This document shows positions 15,100-24,706 of a stretch of 64,000 nt of DNA, piece after piece. The stretch is taken from NCBI GenBank assembly GCA_037954235.1, contig JBBMOA010000021.1, forward strand, positions 25,035,358 to 25,099,357. The letters are read 5' to 3'. How positions within the stretch are numbered: position 1 is the stretch's first letter; each line of letters opens with the position of its first letter. The translations under genes were made by a program, and so were the position numbers. The notes under the pieces were generated by a model that saw only the letters and a program-made list of their open reading frames with translations, was not told the origin of the DNA and did not search any database. The DNA comes from Aulostomus chinensis. Lineage: Eukaryota > Chordata > Actinopteri > Syngnathiformes > Aulostomidae.

Positions 15100-15205
15100 G
15101 GGCAGTGCTGGTCTTCCCTGGGTCCTTGAGCAAGACACTTAGCCCTACTTGCTCCCGATGAGCAGGTTGTGTGTACGAATGAGGGTTTTCACCTCAAGTG
15201 TCGAT
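15100..15205 (+). repeat. Possible SINE-like or other dispersed repeat fragment
   Basis: The stretch around GTCCTTGAGCAAGACACTTA and CTTGCTCCCGATGAGCAGG resembles a sequence common in dispersed repeats of fish genomes. No RNA polymerase III A/B boxes or poly-A tail are clear, so its class and ends are uncertain. Confidence 0.35.
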
Positions 15206-15910
15206 GGACAGACAGAGAGACTCTAAAACTGAGGATCTCCAACACAGGACCGGCAGGACCACTTAGAAGGTTCCCCACCTCCCAGCCTTAATGTGTGGGT
15301 TCACTTGGGTAAACCACAACTGTGTGGAACATGGAACCTCTAACTGGCGCAAAAGTACAACCACAAGCGCCATTTTACCCTTAAAGTGGAGAGGAAGCTT
15401 GATGGATAGAGAGAGGATGGTTCTCTGTGGTAGAAAGGATACAATAGTCATGGGTACTAGAAAGAAAAAGTCCAAACTTCATTAACGCATCCACGGAGGT
15501 GGAATCATACAGACTTCCAAATCCTGTCCTTTGAAAGCCGAGTTATCAATTACTTTCTCTGTCAGATAAGTTTGTTTTACTTACAACTTGGAGGGAAAAG
15601 TTCAAACAACTCAACAAATGTATAGTTTTGACATTTTGGAAGTCAGATAAACACACAGTATCTTAATAAATCTTATAAATAATAGCAACCTACTTGAGCG
15701 CCATTGTGGACTCAGAACAACCCTCGCCCGAATATGGCCTCCCAATGCTCTAAACTCCGCCCCCTGCACTGACAGGTGAACAGGTGAAATCTCCTCCTGC
15801 TCTGTGTTTCCGACCGCTTTTCCCCACTCAGCGACACACCCGCTGAGAGTGAAACTCTTCATGTCGGCTCTGTTGCTCGCAGCCCCGCTGTGAAGCCGAC
15901 ATCAGTCACT

Positions 15911-16339
15911 GGCAGCTCTGTTCTTCGCAACGTGAAGGTGGAGACTCCAGCGAGCATGAAGTGCATCCCAGGGGCCAGAGTGGGCGACGCTGAGGCTAAA
16001 GCTGCTGGCAAAACGTGAGGTTAAATACAGTAAGATTGTAATACATGTCAGCGCTAATGACACCCGGCTTCGCCAGTCGGAATTAACTAAAGTAAACATG
16101 GCTTCGGTGTGCAACTACGCAAAAACAGTGTTGGACTCCGTAGTTTTCTCTGGCCCGCTGCCCAATTTAGCGAGTGACGTCATGTTTAGCCGCATGCGTT
16201 CATTCCATCGCTGGATGTCCAGGTGGTGCTGAGATATCAACCTGGCTCACAGACAATTGGAGCTCCTTCTGGGGAAAGCCTGGTCTGATTGGGAGAGATG
16301 GCGTCCATCCTACTTTGGATGGTGCATCTCTCTTATCTA
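15911..16339 (+). pseudogene. L2-type LINE ORF1 (esterase-like), 5' part, interrupted
   Basis: Three consecutive frames, broken by two frameshifts near 16014 and 16230, read as the SGNH/GDSL-esterase-like ORF1 protein of fish L2 elements. Visible landmarks are the segment RNVKVETPAS, the VIHVSANDTRLRQSE block (in SGNH enzymes this block is normally G-x-N-D) and the carboxy-terminal RDGVHPTLDG, which supplies the D-x-x-H of the active site. Family ORF1 proteins act in retrotransposition, probably as nucleic-acid or lipid-associated factors in the LINE particle. The frame is cut at SLLS by the transposon that begins at 16340 and resumes at 24605. The start upstream of 15911 could not be defined. 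The copy is non-functional. Confidence 0.8.
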
Positions 16340-16566
16340 CACAGCAAAATGGTCGGTGTTGGATTAACACTAAGAGTGTTAATTTTAACACTATAAAAGT
16401 GTCTATATGTGTCCACTCTTTTTAGTGTTAAATTAACACTTAGGAAAGTGTTAAATTTTAACAATTTTGTAGTGTTATTTCAACACTAAAGAGTTAAAAT
16501 TAACACTAGTGTTTATAAGTACTTTACACTGGTGTTAGCATTTGAAAATTAACACTACAAGACTAC
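16340..16566. repeat. Left terminal and subterminal repeats of the CACTA-like element
   Basis: After the 10-bp terminal repeat, the motif AGTGTTA or its complement TAACACT recurs many times in about 220 bp, often as back-to-back pairs (for example AGTGTTAAATTAACACT). Arrays like this near the ends of CACTA elements are the usual binding sites of their own proteins. Confidence 0.85.
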
Positions 16567-16762
16567 ACTTGAGTAAATGTACCAACACCATGTACTGAAC
16601 TATTAACTCTTGAGCGTGTACAATACTGACCAACCAATACCCCTACATCCCTTACCTACAATTACAAAAAACAAATAAGACAATAACTTGCAAAAATATA
16701 TATTTTTCATTGCAAGGTCCATGAAAACTACACATTCAACAACAAACAAGTTCAGCATGGAG

Positions 16763-19185
16763 TCATACAAAATTGCAGTATGGGAAAATGTACATATGGT
16801 CATCAGTATCATAAGAAAATTGCCTATCATGAGGTCTGTAGCGCACTAGATCATCCACGCAAATCAGTGTACAGACCCTTGCTTTCTCCTCAATACTAAA
16901 TGCATTCAAGTGATCATCAAAATACATCGTAGAGACTTCACATGTTAAAAGATAAGCATTATCATCTCTAACAATTATATTGTCAATCCTCTTGAACAAA
17001 GGCATCTCATTTTCAACACCTGAACATACATACATCCCAACCTGATATTCAGTACCATAACTTTTGACCCAGGAAATTGTGCAAACATGACATGACTCAT
17101 CAAGAAGTGCACTCAGTGCCTCATTGCCCTCTAAACTACTGGCTAAGACTTCAGTAATGGGGCCAAATTCTAATCTCTTATAATAAAAATTCTCAAAATG
17201 AGAAGCCAATTGACGTTGATGTTTCTTTACCAGTGTTCTTGTGATGTTTTTAAAATTTTTGACCGACTTTTTGAAGAAGTTATGTTTCCCCTCAAACCTC
17301 ATGCACCATATGTGTATGAGTGGACCGATTTTTCTGATACATCTTGGGTAATGTATCACGAGGCGGTGTTTTGGGATCAAATTCCGCTCTGGAAAGAGAG
17401 TTTTAAAAAGCTGGTGATGATCAGAAATAAGATGTTTCAAATAGCAGGTCATACCATAGGTTAGAATAGGTGAAAACACTATATTGACAATTTGAATTAA
17501 CAGCAGTAACAAGTTCCAATGATTATCGTCCCTGCCAACTAAATCTCCAAATATCAATGGGGTGTTACGTATGAGGCACCATGCCTGAATAGCATTGATG
17601 CCGAGACTATTACTACTGTCATCAAGTTTTAGCCCACTTGGCCTGTTTCTTCTTTGTGTAAAGCCATAATTAAAGCTCTCAATTCTCTCCAATAATGAGA
17701 TACGGGATATGTAATGTTTAATCAAATACTGAAACACAAGCTTCAACTCATACTGCACGACTCCTTCCAGCAGATCATGCATAATATCTACTGCATAGTT
17801 GTCTGACGTATGGAACAGTTGCAGGGAATTGAGCAGACAGGTTCTTTTGACACCAAATGTACAGGGCAAAGCAGGATGTTGCTGAAAGGCAGCACAGTGC
17901 TCTGAATGAAGTTCTTTGGATCGGAGAGTTAAACCTGGATGATCTTCACTAAAAACGGATTGCAACTCTGTCTTGTCAGTTAAACAAAATCGACAACAAT
18001 AATTTGCACTACATGATTCAACAAAACCAAAAAGGCCATGTAAAGCTAAGTTGTCTCCAGTAACTTGAAAAATGGTACCTTTCAAAGGCATGGCTGAAAA
18101 GGGCACCTGCATTCCTTCAGTCTCCAAAACTTTAATATCATCGACAAGTGGCTTTAAAATAGGATCAAATCCATACTTCTGTAAGTCCTCTGAGTGAAAA
18201 AGAGCTACAAGATGAATGTTCATCAACACAGAATTAAGTTTTGGGGGCAAATTTCGCAAAATAAAATAAATAGAGCCAAGTTTGTGCACTCCTTTTTTGG
18301 AACCTAATGGATTAGCTGTTTCAAAATCATCGTAGTATAGCTGGATCTGAAGAGCATGTTCTTGTTGTGAGAATAAATGATGATTGTTGAAATAGGAGCC
18401 ATCATTGATGTCTCTGTAAAAACATTCTTGGTGTGGTTTTGATTTTTGGAAACTGTTACAAAGTTCACTGTTCCTAAACATAGACGTAAGAGACCCTATG
18501 ATTGGTACATACATGAATTTATCATTGACAGGCACTTGCGTGTAAGCGCCTGTAGTTTGTCAAAGCGTATTTCAAGGATATGTTCTACAGGTTCAACTAT
18601 TTTCCATTTTTTTTCTAAATGTTTTGTCCTTTTAGATTCTGTGTTAAGACATGAAAATGGATTTTCAAAGTGGTCAAAACAATCCTCAACTTTTTCTAAG
18701 GTTTCCTTTGAGGCATCAGATGATAGACAGTCTATAACAGCTTCTTTTGCATGGGTATGGATGTCATTCACCAGTTCCTCCATTGAACCAACTAAACATT
18801 GTACAGTGCTTTCAGGAACTCCTGAGGCTTGGACTTGAGCGATAATAGAGCTGCACATATCTTGGATTTTCCTTTTTTCAATAGGACTGAGTGTATTGAC
18901 AGTCATGGAAGGATCAACATTTACTGGCTGTGAAACAGAAGGTCCAACATTAGCTACAGACTCAAATTCAAAATTGCTGACAGCATGAGAATCAACGCAG
19001 CCATCATGTGCTCGCGATAAGTGCCGCTTATACCCGGAGTATGTGCAAAAAACAAAAGAACAGCCAGGCTCTCCACAGTGAAAATGCAAAGACTTTCCTG
19101 GGTACAAACCATGCTGAAACTTCATATGTCTAAATAGCAGTGAACAACTTGCGTGGGGTACCTTGCAAATGTAACACGTGAACAT
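16763..19185 (-). pseudogene. C2H2 zinc-finger tnp2-like transposase, frame broken
   Basis: The gene reads from ATG at 19185 to a stop at 16763, about 807 codons without introns. The amino end has two zinc fingers: C-x2-C with H-x4-H, beginning MFTCYICK, then C-x4-C with H-x4-H (CGEPGC...HLSRAH). The remainder matches the transposase family typical of CACTA elements, with GDNLALHGLFGFVESC, a Cys cluster CCRFCL and YAVDIMHDLLEGV. Such proteins bind the terminal and subterminal repeats and cut and join the element. A one-base shift near 18555 splits the gene into a 229-codon part and a roughly 590-codon part that overlap. No other break is obvious. It begins 31 nt after the stop of the SAMD3-like gene and shares its strand, suggesting a common transcript. 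I could not assign the catalytic acidic residues with certainty. Confidence 0.8.
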
Positions 19186-19216
19186 TGATGAACACCGTCA
19201 AAAGGTGTGCTCCTCC

Positions 19217-22200
19217 TCAAACAGTGCCGTGAAGAATTCTTGCTCTGATTTCCTTGACACGAGGACTCTTTGACACTGCCAACATCAATGCCATATACAG
19301 TGGTCTGGATGAAGGTGTAGAAGTTGCACAGTGCGTCATCATAGGAAACACTAAAAGCAAAATGCGCCTTGAAGAGCTCATCGAAGGCAGCAACTCCAGT
19401 CTGCGTGGCACAGGGAATCATCTTTTGGTCCAGGACGATGTACAAATTCTGGATGCTGTTCTTTCTCTCTCCAACACACAAGAGAAAGGGTTGAGCAGAT
19501 CCAGTTTCCTTAAGGAAGGCGTCCATGTTTCTACCCACCTGAGTGTGACAAAGAGATAAAACATAAATTAGATGTCCACTATACATTTCAATAAATACAA
19601 AGCTGCTTCTGTGTTCAAACACCAATATCTTAATCAACATAGACCAAATAACTTAACACCTATAGTAAAATAGACTTAAAAGCAGATCTCTGAACATACC
19701 CTCATGAATTTCATGAGGCGGTCAGCAGCATCTGATGTGCTTTTCTTCGAAGACTTCTTGCCCTTGGATGTTGGCGGTAACAGGTGTAGGAGCAAAAAGA
19801 TAGCAGCTGTCTCATAGTCCCATCCTTGAAGAGGAGAATGAACACCATAGCAATTACTGTAACTTAATTCAAGATGATACATTCATATTTAAGACCAATT
19901 ATGACAAATTACACAATCATTGTATACAATTACACAATGATTTGTAAATTCAGCTCTTCTCCAAAGAACATTGTGTGCACATTGTGAAGATTTAACAGAA
20001 GATATAAAAACTTACCTAAAGCAGACATGTTCAAACTGTTCCACAAAGGGCCGGTGTGGCTGCAGGTGTTCATTCCAATCCAGCATAAGCACACCTGATT
20101 CGACTCAATCAATCAGCTGAACTGTCTTCACACAGCTGGTTTGATGGATCAGGTGTGATACTGCTTGGTTGGAATGAAAACCTGCAGCCACACCGGCCCT
20201 TTGTGGAATAGTTTGGACAACACTGACCTAGAGGCTTGTGAAATATAGTTTCCAATTTTTGACTCACCATCGTCAGACTCCTGTTGTGCAGACAAAAGCA
20301 GCTCATCCACATGTGCACTTTGAGGTAGATTTTTGCAATCTGCAATGACCCTTGGTTTGAAGAATGTTGGCCATTTTGCAAGGAATTTACCAGAAACGTC
20401 TTCACCAAAGAGCATTGTGAAGTCTTGGTCAATCTTTAAGAGAAAACACAACATTGCGAAAAACATTGAGAGCACACTCTCATAAGGCAACCACAAAGCA
20501 GTCAAAATTGAATTTGCGTCTTACCAAGCCTGAAGTATCTAGGAATCTTGGGAAAAGGTCCAGGATAGTGGAGGCTGTGGATGGGTCTTTAACCACGTTC
20601 TGTCTGTACTGAAATGTTGCCTTCATTTTCCCTTTGACAAGAGCCACGTCAGATGAGTACCTCATCACTGACACAGCTTCCTTACATTCATCCCCTGACA
20701 GCTGTCTCAAAGTTGAATGCATGGCACGTTGGGTCTTAGGGCCACCTTGGAAAGTGATCAAAATCAGAAGAGTGAGCACTCTCAATAAAAAGCTCCCAGT
20801 AACTAACAGGCACATATCCTAAAAATAAACAGCCACCTTGATAAGTGGACTTGGATTTCTTGATCTGTTGAGCAGAGTTGCGCTGGACAGTTTTCAGCCT
20901 CCATGCCAGTCACTCTGGTGATCATAGAAATGCTCCTGTTGATGAACACAAAAAGGTATGTATATAATGACTGAAACTGTGCAGACCCATGGTATGTGTT
21001 CGATTCAGACGTAACTGCTTGAGGGACTCTGTTAGTTGAACCAACCGCAAAATAGATCTGACTACACTGTGAAAACACTAAATATACTAAATATTTTCAT
21101 TAAGTAATAACAATGGATGGATGTTAACGTCAATACTTACATAACCTTCCTTTGAATCTGGGTCCTTCAAGTTTGGGAACAAGGTTGTGATGCCAAGTGC
21201 ATACATAATGCGAGCATTAACTGAAGGAAGCCTCCTGAAGCAACACACATGCATAATTGAACTGTCACCTAATCCAAAAAAGAAAAACAAATAATACTGA
21301 AAACTGGGATGATTAACAACTGAAAATTTTGGTAAGAATTCATGTGCACAATAAACTTACCCATGAGACTCTACCATATCCGCCACAAGTATGTTTACCA
21401 TCTTTCTCCTTGTACCATCAGAGAGGCAGTTTGTTTTTTCATATTCTTTTAATATTTGGTCACCACCTGGCTTTGAACTCAGAGCCAAATTTACCATCTG
21501 AAAACAGTTGTGTTATTTTAACATATTGCAACTTCAGCATTTGACAAGTATTTTTCAAATTCAAAGAATATGAGTTTGCAAAATTAAAATTTTGGCAGCA
21601 TCAGTTAAAGTACATTAAAGCCTAGTTTAAAGATAACTTACATTTCCTGCAATGTTGCTGTCAGGGGGTCCTTCAAACAACAGTCTTTTCCGAGCTTTTG
21701 TAGATTCAAGTATAATTGTTGAGCCTGAACCCGTCGATGACCCTTGGGATGCATGTGATGAAAACCAGTCTGATACAGATGCCTCTGAAGAAGACTCTTC
21801 AAAGCTGTTGTCTATAAACAAAATACTGTGTTGCATAAATCAGCTTACAAAACTAAATACAGAGCAACATTAGCTTTGAATTACATTACACTTTTCATAT
21901 CCAGAGAATTTTTTTTACCATTGCTTTCTTCAATGAAGGCCTTGAAAGACACCTCTGATGACTTCAAAAGTTCATCAAAAATGTCTGAATCCACCTCCAC
22001 CCCTGCAGAATCCCTCAGGATTAAGGAAGTAAAAGCTGGCAAGCTGAATTTTGCCAACACTGAAATAGGAAAGATCACCTCACTAAGGGTCATACCATAA
22101 AATTATTTTAATTTGAACAGTGAAAATCATGGAAGCATGAATTGACATGAAACTTGAATTACCTCCCTGTAGAAATTGGGGGTTAATTGTACACATCGTC

Positions 22201-22259
22201 TGTTTGTGGCACCCTGACCCTTTTGCTCACTTCCTTATATTCAACAGGAACCAGCATCA
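19217..22259 (-). pseudogene. SAMD3-like protein gene carried by the transposon, ten coding exons
   Basis: Exons with GT-AG borders can be placed, in minus order, at 22259-22163, 22059-21919, 21811-21642, 21497-21361, 21268-21141, 20935-20837, 20745-20525, 20433-20268, 19824-19700 and 19538-19217. The sum is about 530 codons. ATG is at 22257, two bases after an acceptor (TTTCTTTAG). The first exons (LVPVEYKEVSKRVRVPQ, then PAFTSLILRDSAGVEVD) look like a PB1/ubiquitin-like fold. Family hallmarks follow: RRKMVNILVADMVESHG, YALGITTLFPNLKDP, YEHFYD, LSGDECKEAV, then DELFKAHFAFSVSYDD and TTVYGIDVGSVKES. These are the blocks of the 'SAMD3-like' proteins abundant in fish genomes; their function is unknown to me. 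Frame breaks occur in exon 1 (TAA after DVYN), exon 6 near 20912 and near 19264, so this copy is probably dead. A second transposon-encoded protein is the best reading of its role. Confidence 0.75.
20022..20225. mobile_element. hAT-type MITE, 204 bp, with 8-bp target duplication
   Basis: The ends are inverted repeats of about 45 bp. Reading inward, the left end contains CCACAAAGGGCCGGTGTGGC and the right end has the same sequence on the other strand. The outer bases are CAGACATG and its near complement CAACACTG. The flanks are ACCTAAAG (20014-20021) and ACCTAGAG (20226-20233), an 8-bp target duplication with one mismatch, as expected for hAT elements. It has no coding capacity. It sits in an intron of the SAMD3-like gene, 42 bp past the donor of the exon ending at 20268. 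Confidence 0.9.
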
Positions 22260-24363
22260 CTAAAGAAAAAGCAAGAATGGGGTCAACATATCAAAACATA
22301 TGAGAGAGAGAAGATTAAACAGTTTGGAAAACTAAAGACAAATGGAGGGTGGCATACACAGTTTTACCTTTAGTTGGATTTGTAAACATCAGCTGCTTTG
22401 TGTGCCTGTGTGTTGTTTTAGAGGAATGATTAATGCCGTCACCTCACATCTCTGGTGAGCCAGCTGAGTTTTGACGGTAACCATAAATCTAGGGTATAAA
22501 CTGCCGACTACTTTCGCCAATCTCATACAATATTATTGCATTTGTTAATTTATAAGAAATTAAAAATACCAATTACAACAGGTTATTATAATTTAACTTT
22601 TGACTTGAATTATTTAAAAAATATTCAAAACACATTAATATGTCAGGAAGTATTTTTTTAAACAACATCTCAACTACAAAAACGTTTAAATTAATGTTAA
22701 ACATTTTTATCTAAGAATAAACCACTTTACCATAACTGTGTGTTTGAATAGCATGACAAGACTATGGTGTAGAGGGATTTCTCCTATCTTGATCTGCACC
22801 GTTTTTCCAGTCGGATTTCCACCGGCCGCGCAGCGCTGCGTCTCAGCTGCGGCACGGCGCCACCGTCCGCTAAAAATACGCCAGGGTTCTAGTTTTGCCG
22901 GATGGCGGAGCACGGCGCATCAATTCAGCACGAAACAGATACAGCAAGACAGGAAGTGGGGCACCAATGCAACACGACAACATCCGGAAAACCTTTCAGA
23001 ATAAAAAAAAAAGTCCTTGTTGACGAGAGCTTGTTTTTCACGTAACGACATCAACAAAACGCAAAAATCGGCATTGCCGGGCCCGGAGTGAACAGGGCAG
23101 AGGCTTTCAGAGGCCAATGTGAACCGTGGACGAGCAGAAGCTCATTATTAAGGTGAAAAATCACTATCTATAATCCCACACGTCCTTTGTATGAGGACTA
23201 TGTTAAAACAGAAAACCATATAAGTAATGGCGAGTTATTACCAATTAGCTCCTGTAAATACTGATATTTATACTTGTCCTGCAATTACCGCGAGAACTCA
23301 ACGATCTCGCGGCTTTTTCTGTCCGCCTCTACTCTGGCCGGCGTTCAAGAGACGCAGCTGGTGGGGACTGGTGGACGGCGGCGCACCGCGGCGCGGCGTG
23401 GCGTTGCGCCGCCGCACCGGATACGCGCCCAGTGGAAATCCAGGGTTACGGTGCGATCTCAGGAGATAATAAAGATCCTCGTTCATGCATACAATTTGCC
23501 CAATTTTTAAGCAGTCTGCTGGCGCATTTTAACTTGACTCACCAGAAGTAATGGAGGAGATCGTTGAGACTGGCGATTGTAAGGGATCCTCAGATCAGGG
23601 AGCGCTATCACTGGAATCGCTATGGGGGTGGGGGGGGAATCAATGGAGAAAAAAACACTGAAAGGTCAATATTGATTTCCTGGCTGCCGGTCACGCAGCG
23701 GTTTGTGAATGAAAAACACTTTCATATTGCTAACAGGGTTCCGCAAAAATAACTGCACACTTTCATGAAGCACCTCCGCAAATCTTCAAGTCTTGTTGCG
23801 GCAGCAAACACGTGCTGTGCTTCGCCGTGTGCGCGCATCGCGCATACACGCGCCTGCGCTCGCGGTGTTTTCATGGTGGATAAAAAAAAAAAAAGACCTC
23901 AAAAAAAAAAATTTGCCGCCACGCTTCCTTCCTCAGTCAAAACAGTCTAAATATTACAAATATACTAAACAAAAGTTATCTGAAAGCTACCACATTCTCT
24001 ATAATTAAACACTTCACTTTTGGTATGACTGAAACCTGTTAAATGTAACATACTCGTCTCCTCTTTTCCACGCGTAGACTCGGTACGGCTGTGTTTTCAG
24101 GCTTCCAATGTCTTCCCACAGATGTTATAAACGTAAGCCGTTGTATGTAAGATGAAAGAAAAACGATTTTCGGTAGAATGGCCTTATATATTAGCTATGC
24201 TATGTTAGCTAACTTCATGGAACAATCTGCCAGCTCGGCAAAAAATGCTTGAAAATAAGACGTAACTCTTGTTTTAATTCGTATACAATTCATTCAACCA
24301 TTATTAATATTACGTGTACCAATAGCAATCTTAAATCTTAAAACTTAACCGAATAAAACTTAC
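22260..24363 (-). other. Long first intron and 5' region of the transposon gene
   Basis: No coding exon was found in this 2.1-kb stretch. It lies between a candidate non-coding exon donor (ACATG then GTAAGT at 24364) and the acceptor before the SAMD3-like ATG. It holds a GC-rich block at 22813-23441, A-rich tracts at 23881-23911 and an alternating CG/CA-rich stretch near 23805-23865. Confidence 0.5.
22813..23441. repeat. GC-rich block with short inverted ends, possible nested element
   Basis: The block opens with GGATTTCCACCGGCCGCGC and closes with the same theme inverted (GCGCGCC-type bases, then GTGGAAATCC). Both ends are strongly CpG-rich (GGCGGCGCACCGCGGCGCGG near 23378). No target duplication is apparent, so a nested non-autonomous transposon is only a possibility. 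Confidence 0.35.
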
Positions 24364-24430
24364 CATGTAGGAGAGGATAAAATGGCGGACTTCTGCTGGT
24401 CTGAAGTTAGTATCGACCGGAAGTAAGGCG
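24364..24430 (-). promoter_or_regulatory. Candidate transposon promoter with ETS and YY1 motifs and first-exon donor
   Basis: On the plus strand CCGGAAGT at 24417-24424 is a consensus ETS site, and AAAATGGCGGAC at 24379-24390 matches the YY1 consensus. Both are typical of TATA-less vertebrate promoters. In the minus direction they are followed within about 20-60 bases by ACATG and GTAAGTTTTA, a strong splice donor ending at 24364. This predicts a short non-coding first exon joined to the SAMD3-like exon at 22259. The site lies only about 200 bp inside the right end of the element. No transcript evidence is available here. Confidence 0.5.
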
Positions 24431-24445
24431 TGGTCATGGTAACAC

Positions 24446-24604
24446 TCTAGAGTGTGGACATTTTTCAACACTCCAAATTGACACTGACACTTTCAGGAAA
24501 TTACACTGGCAATTGTTAGTTTTAATCAAATAAGTGTTAAAATAACACTAAACCCGCCAATTTTTAAGTAACACTGGGAAATTAACACTGTCGGTTTTGC
24601 TGTG
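24446..24604. repeat. Right terminal and subterminal repeats of the CACTA-like element
   Basis: ACACTCTAGAGTGT, CAACACT, GACACTGACACT, AAGTGTTAAAATAACACT and AACACTG stand in about 150 bp before the terminal GGTTTTGCTGTG. They mirror the subterminal motif array at the left end. Confidence 0.85.
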
Positions 24605-24706
24605 TAGGAACAGAGGCCAGTTTATTAGCCATACTAATCCCTGACAAGCACCCAGAGTTCAGACCAGCAGGCAGAGCTGCAGGTTAGCACGCCCTCTGCT
24701 GGTTCC

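Larger units (their letters stand above)
10976..15900. other. Unique intergenic DNA, no supported gene
   Basis: After the minisatellite the sequence becomes ordinary AT/GC-mixed DNA with several microsatellites. Open frames are short (under about 130 codons), overlap on both strands and match no family I recognise. The longest non-repeat frame at the array edge runs on the minus strand from 11183 to about 10980, then reads into the minisatellite. It is a weak candidate only. Stretches near 12640-12700, 13190-13260 and 14380-14720 are rich in TAAT/ATTA motifs and look like possible conserved non-coding DNA, but nothing here proves function. Confidence 0.6.
16340..24604 (-). mobile_element. CACTA/EnSpm-like DNA transposon, about 8.3 kb
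   Basis: The ends are inverted repeats: CACAGCAAAATGGTCGG at the left and, reading inward from the right, CACAGCAAAACCGACAGTG. The first ten bases are identical. TA stands on both outer sides (16338-16339 and 24605-24606), which fits a 2-bp target duplication, and removing the element plus one TA rejoins a LINE reading frame. Both ends carry many AGTGTTA/TAACACT repeats. Inside, on the minus strand, are a SAMD3-like multi-exon gene and a tnp2-like transposase with two C2H2 fingers. CACAG termini, subterminal repeats and a tnp2-type transposase point to the CACTA/EnSpm (CMC) group. The short TA duplication leaves some doubt about the superfamily. Confidence 0.85.

Noticed and set aside
17198..17464. 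Plus-strand open frame opposite the transposase
   Set aside because: It is a shadow of the minus-strand transposase, which has family motifs.
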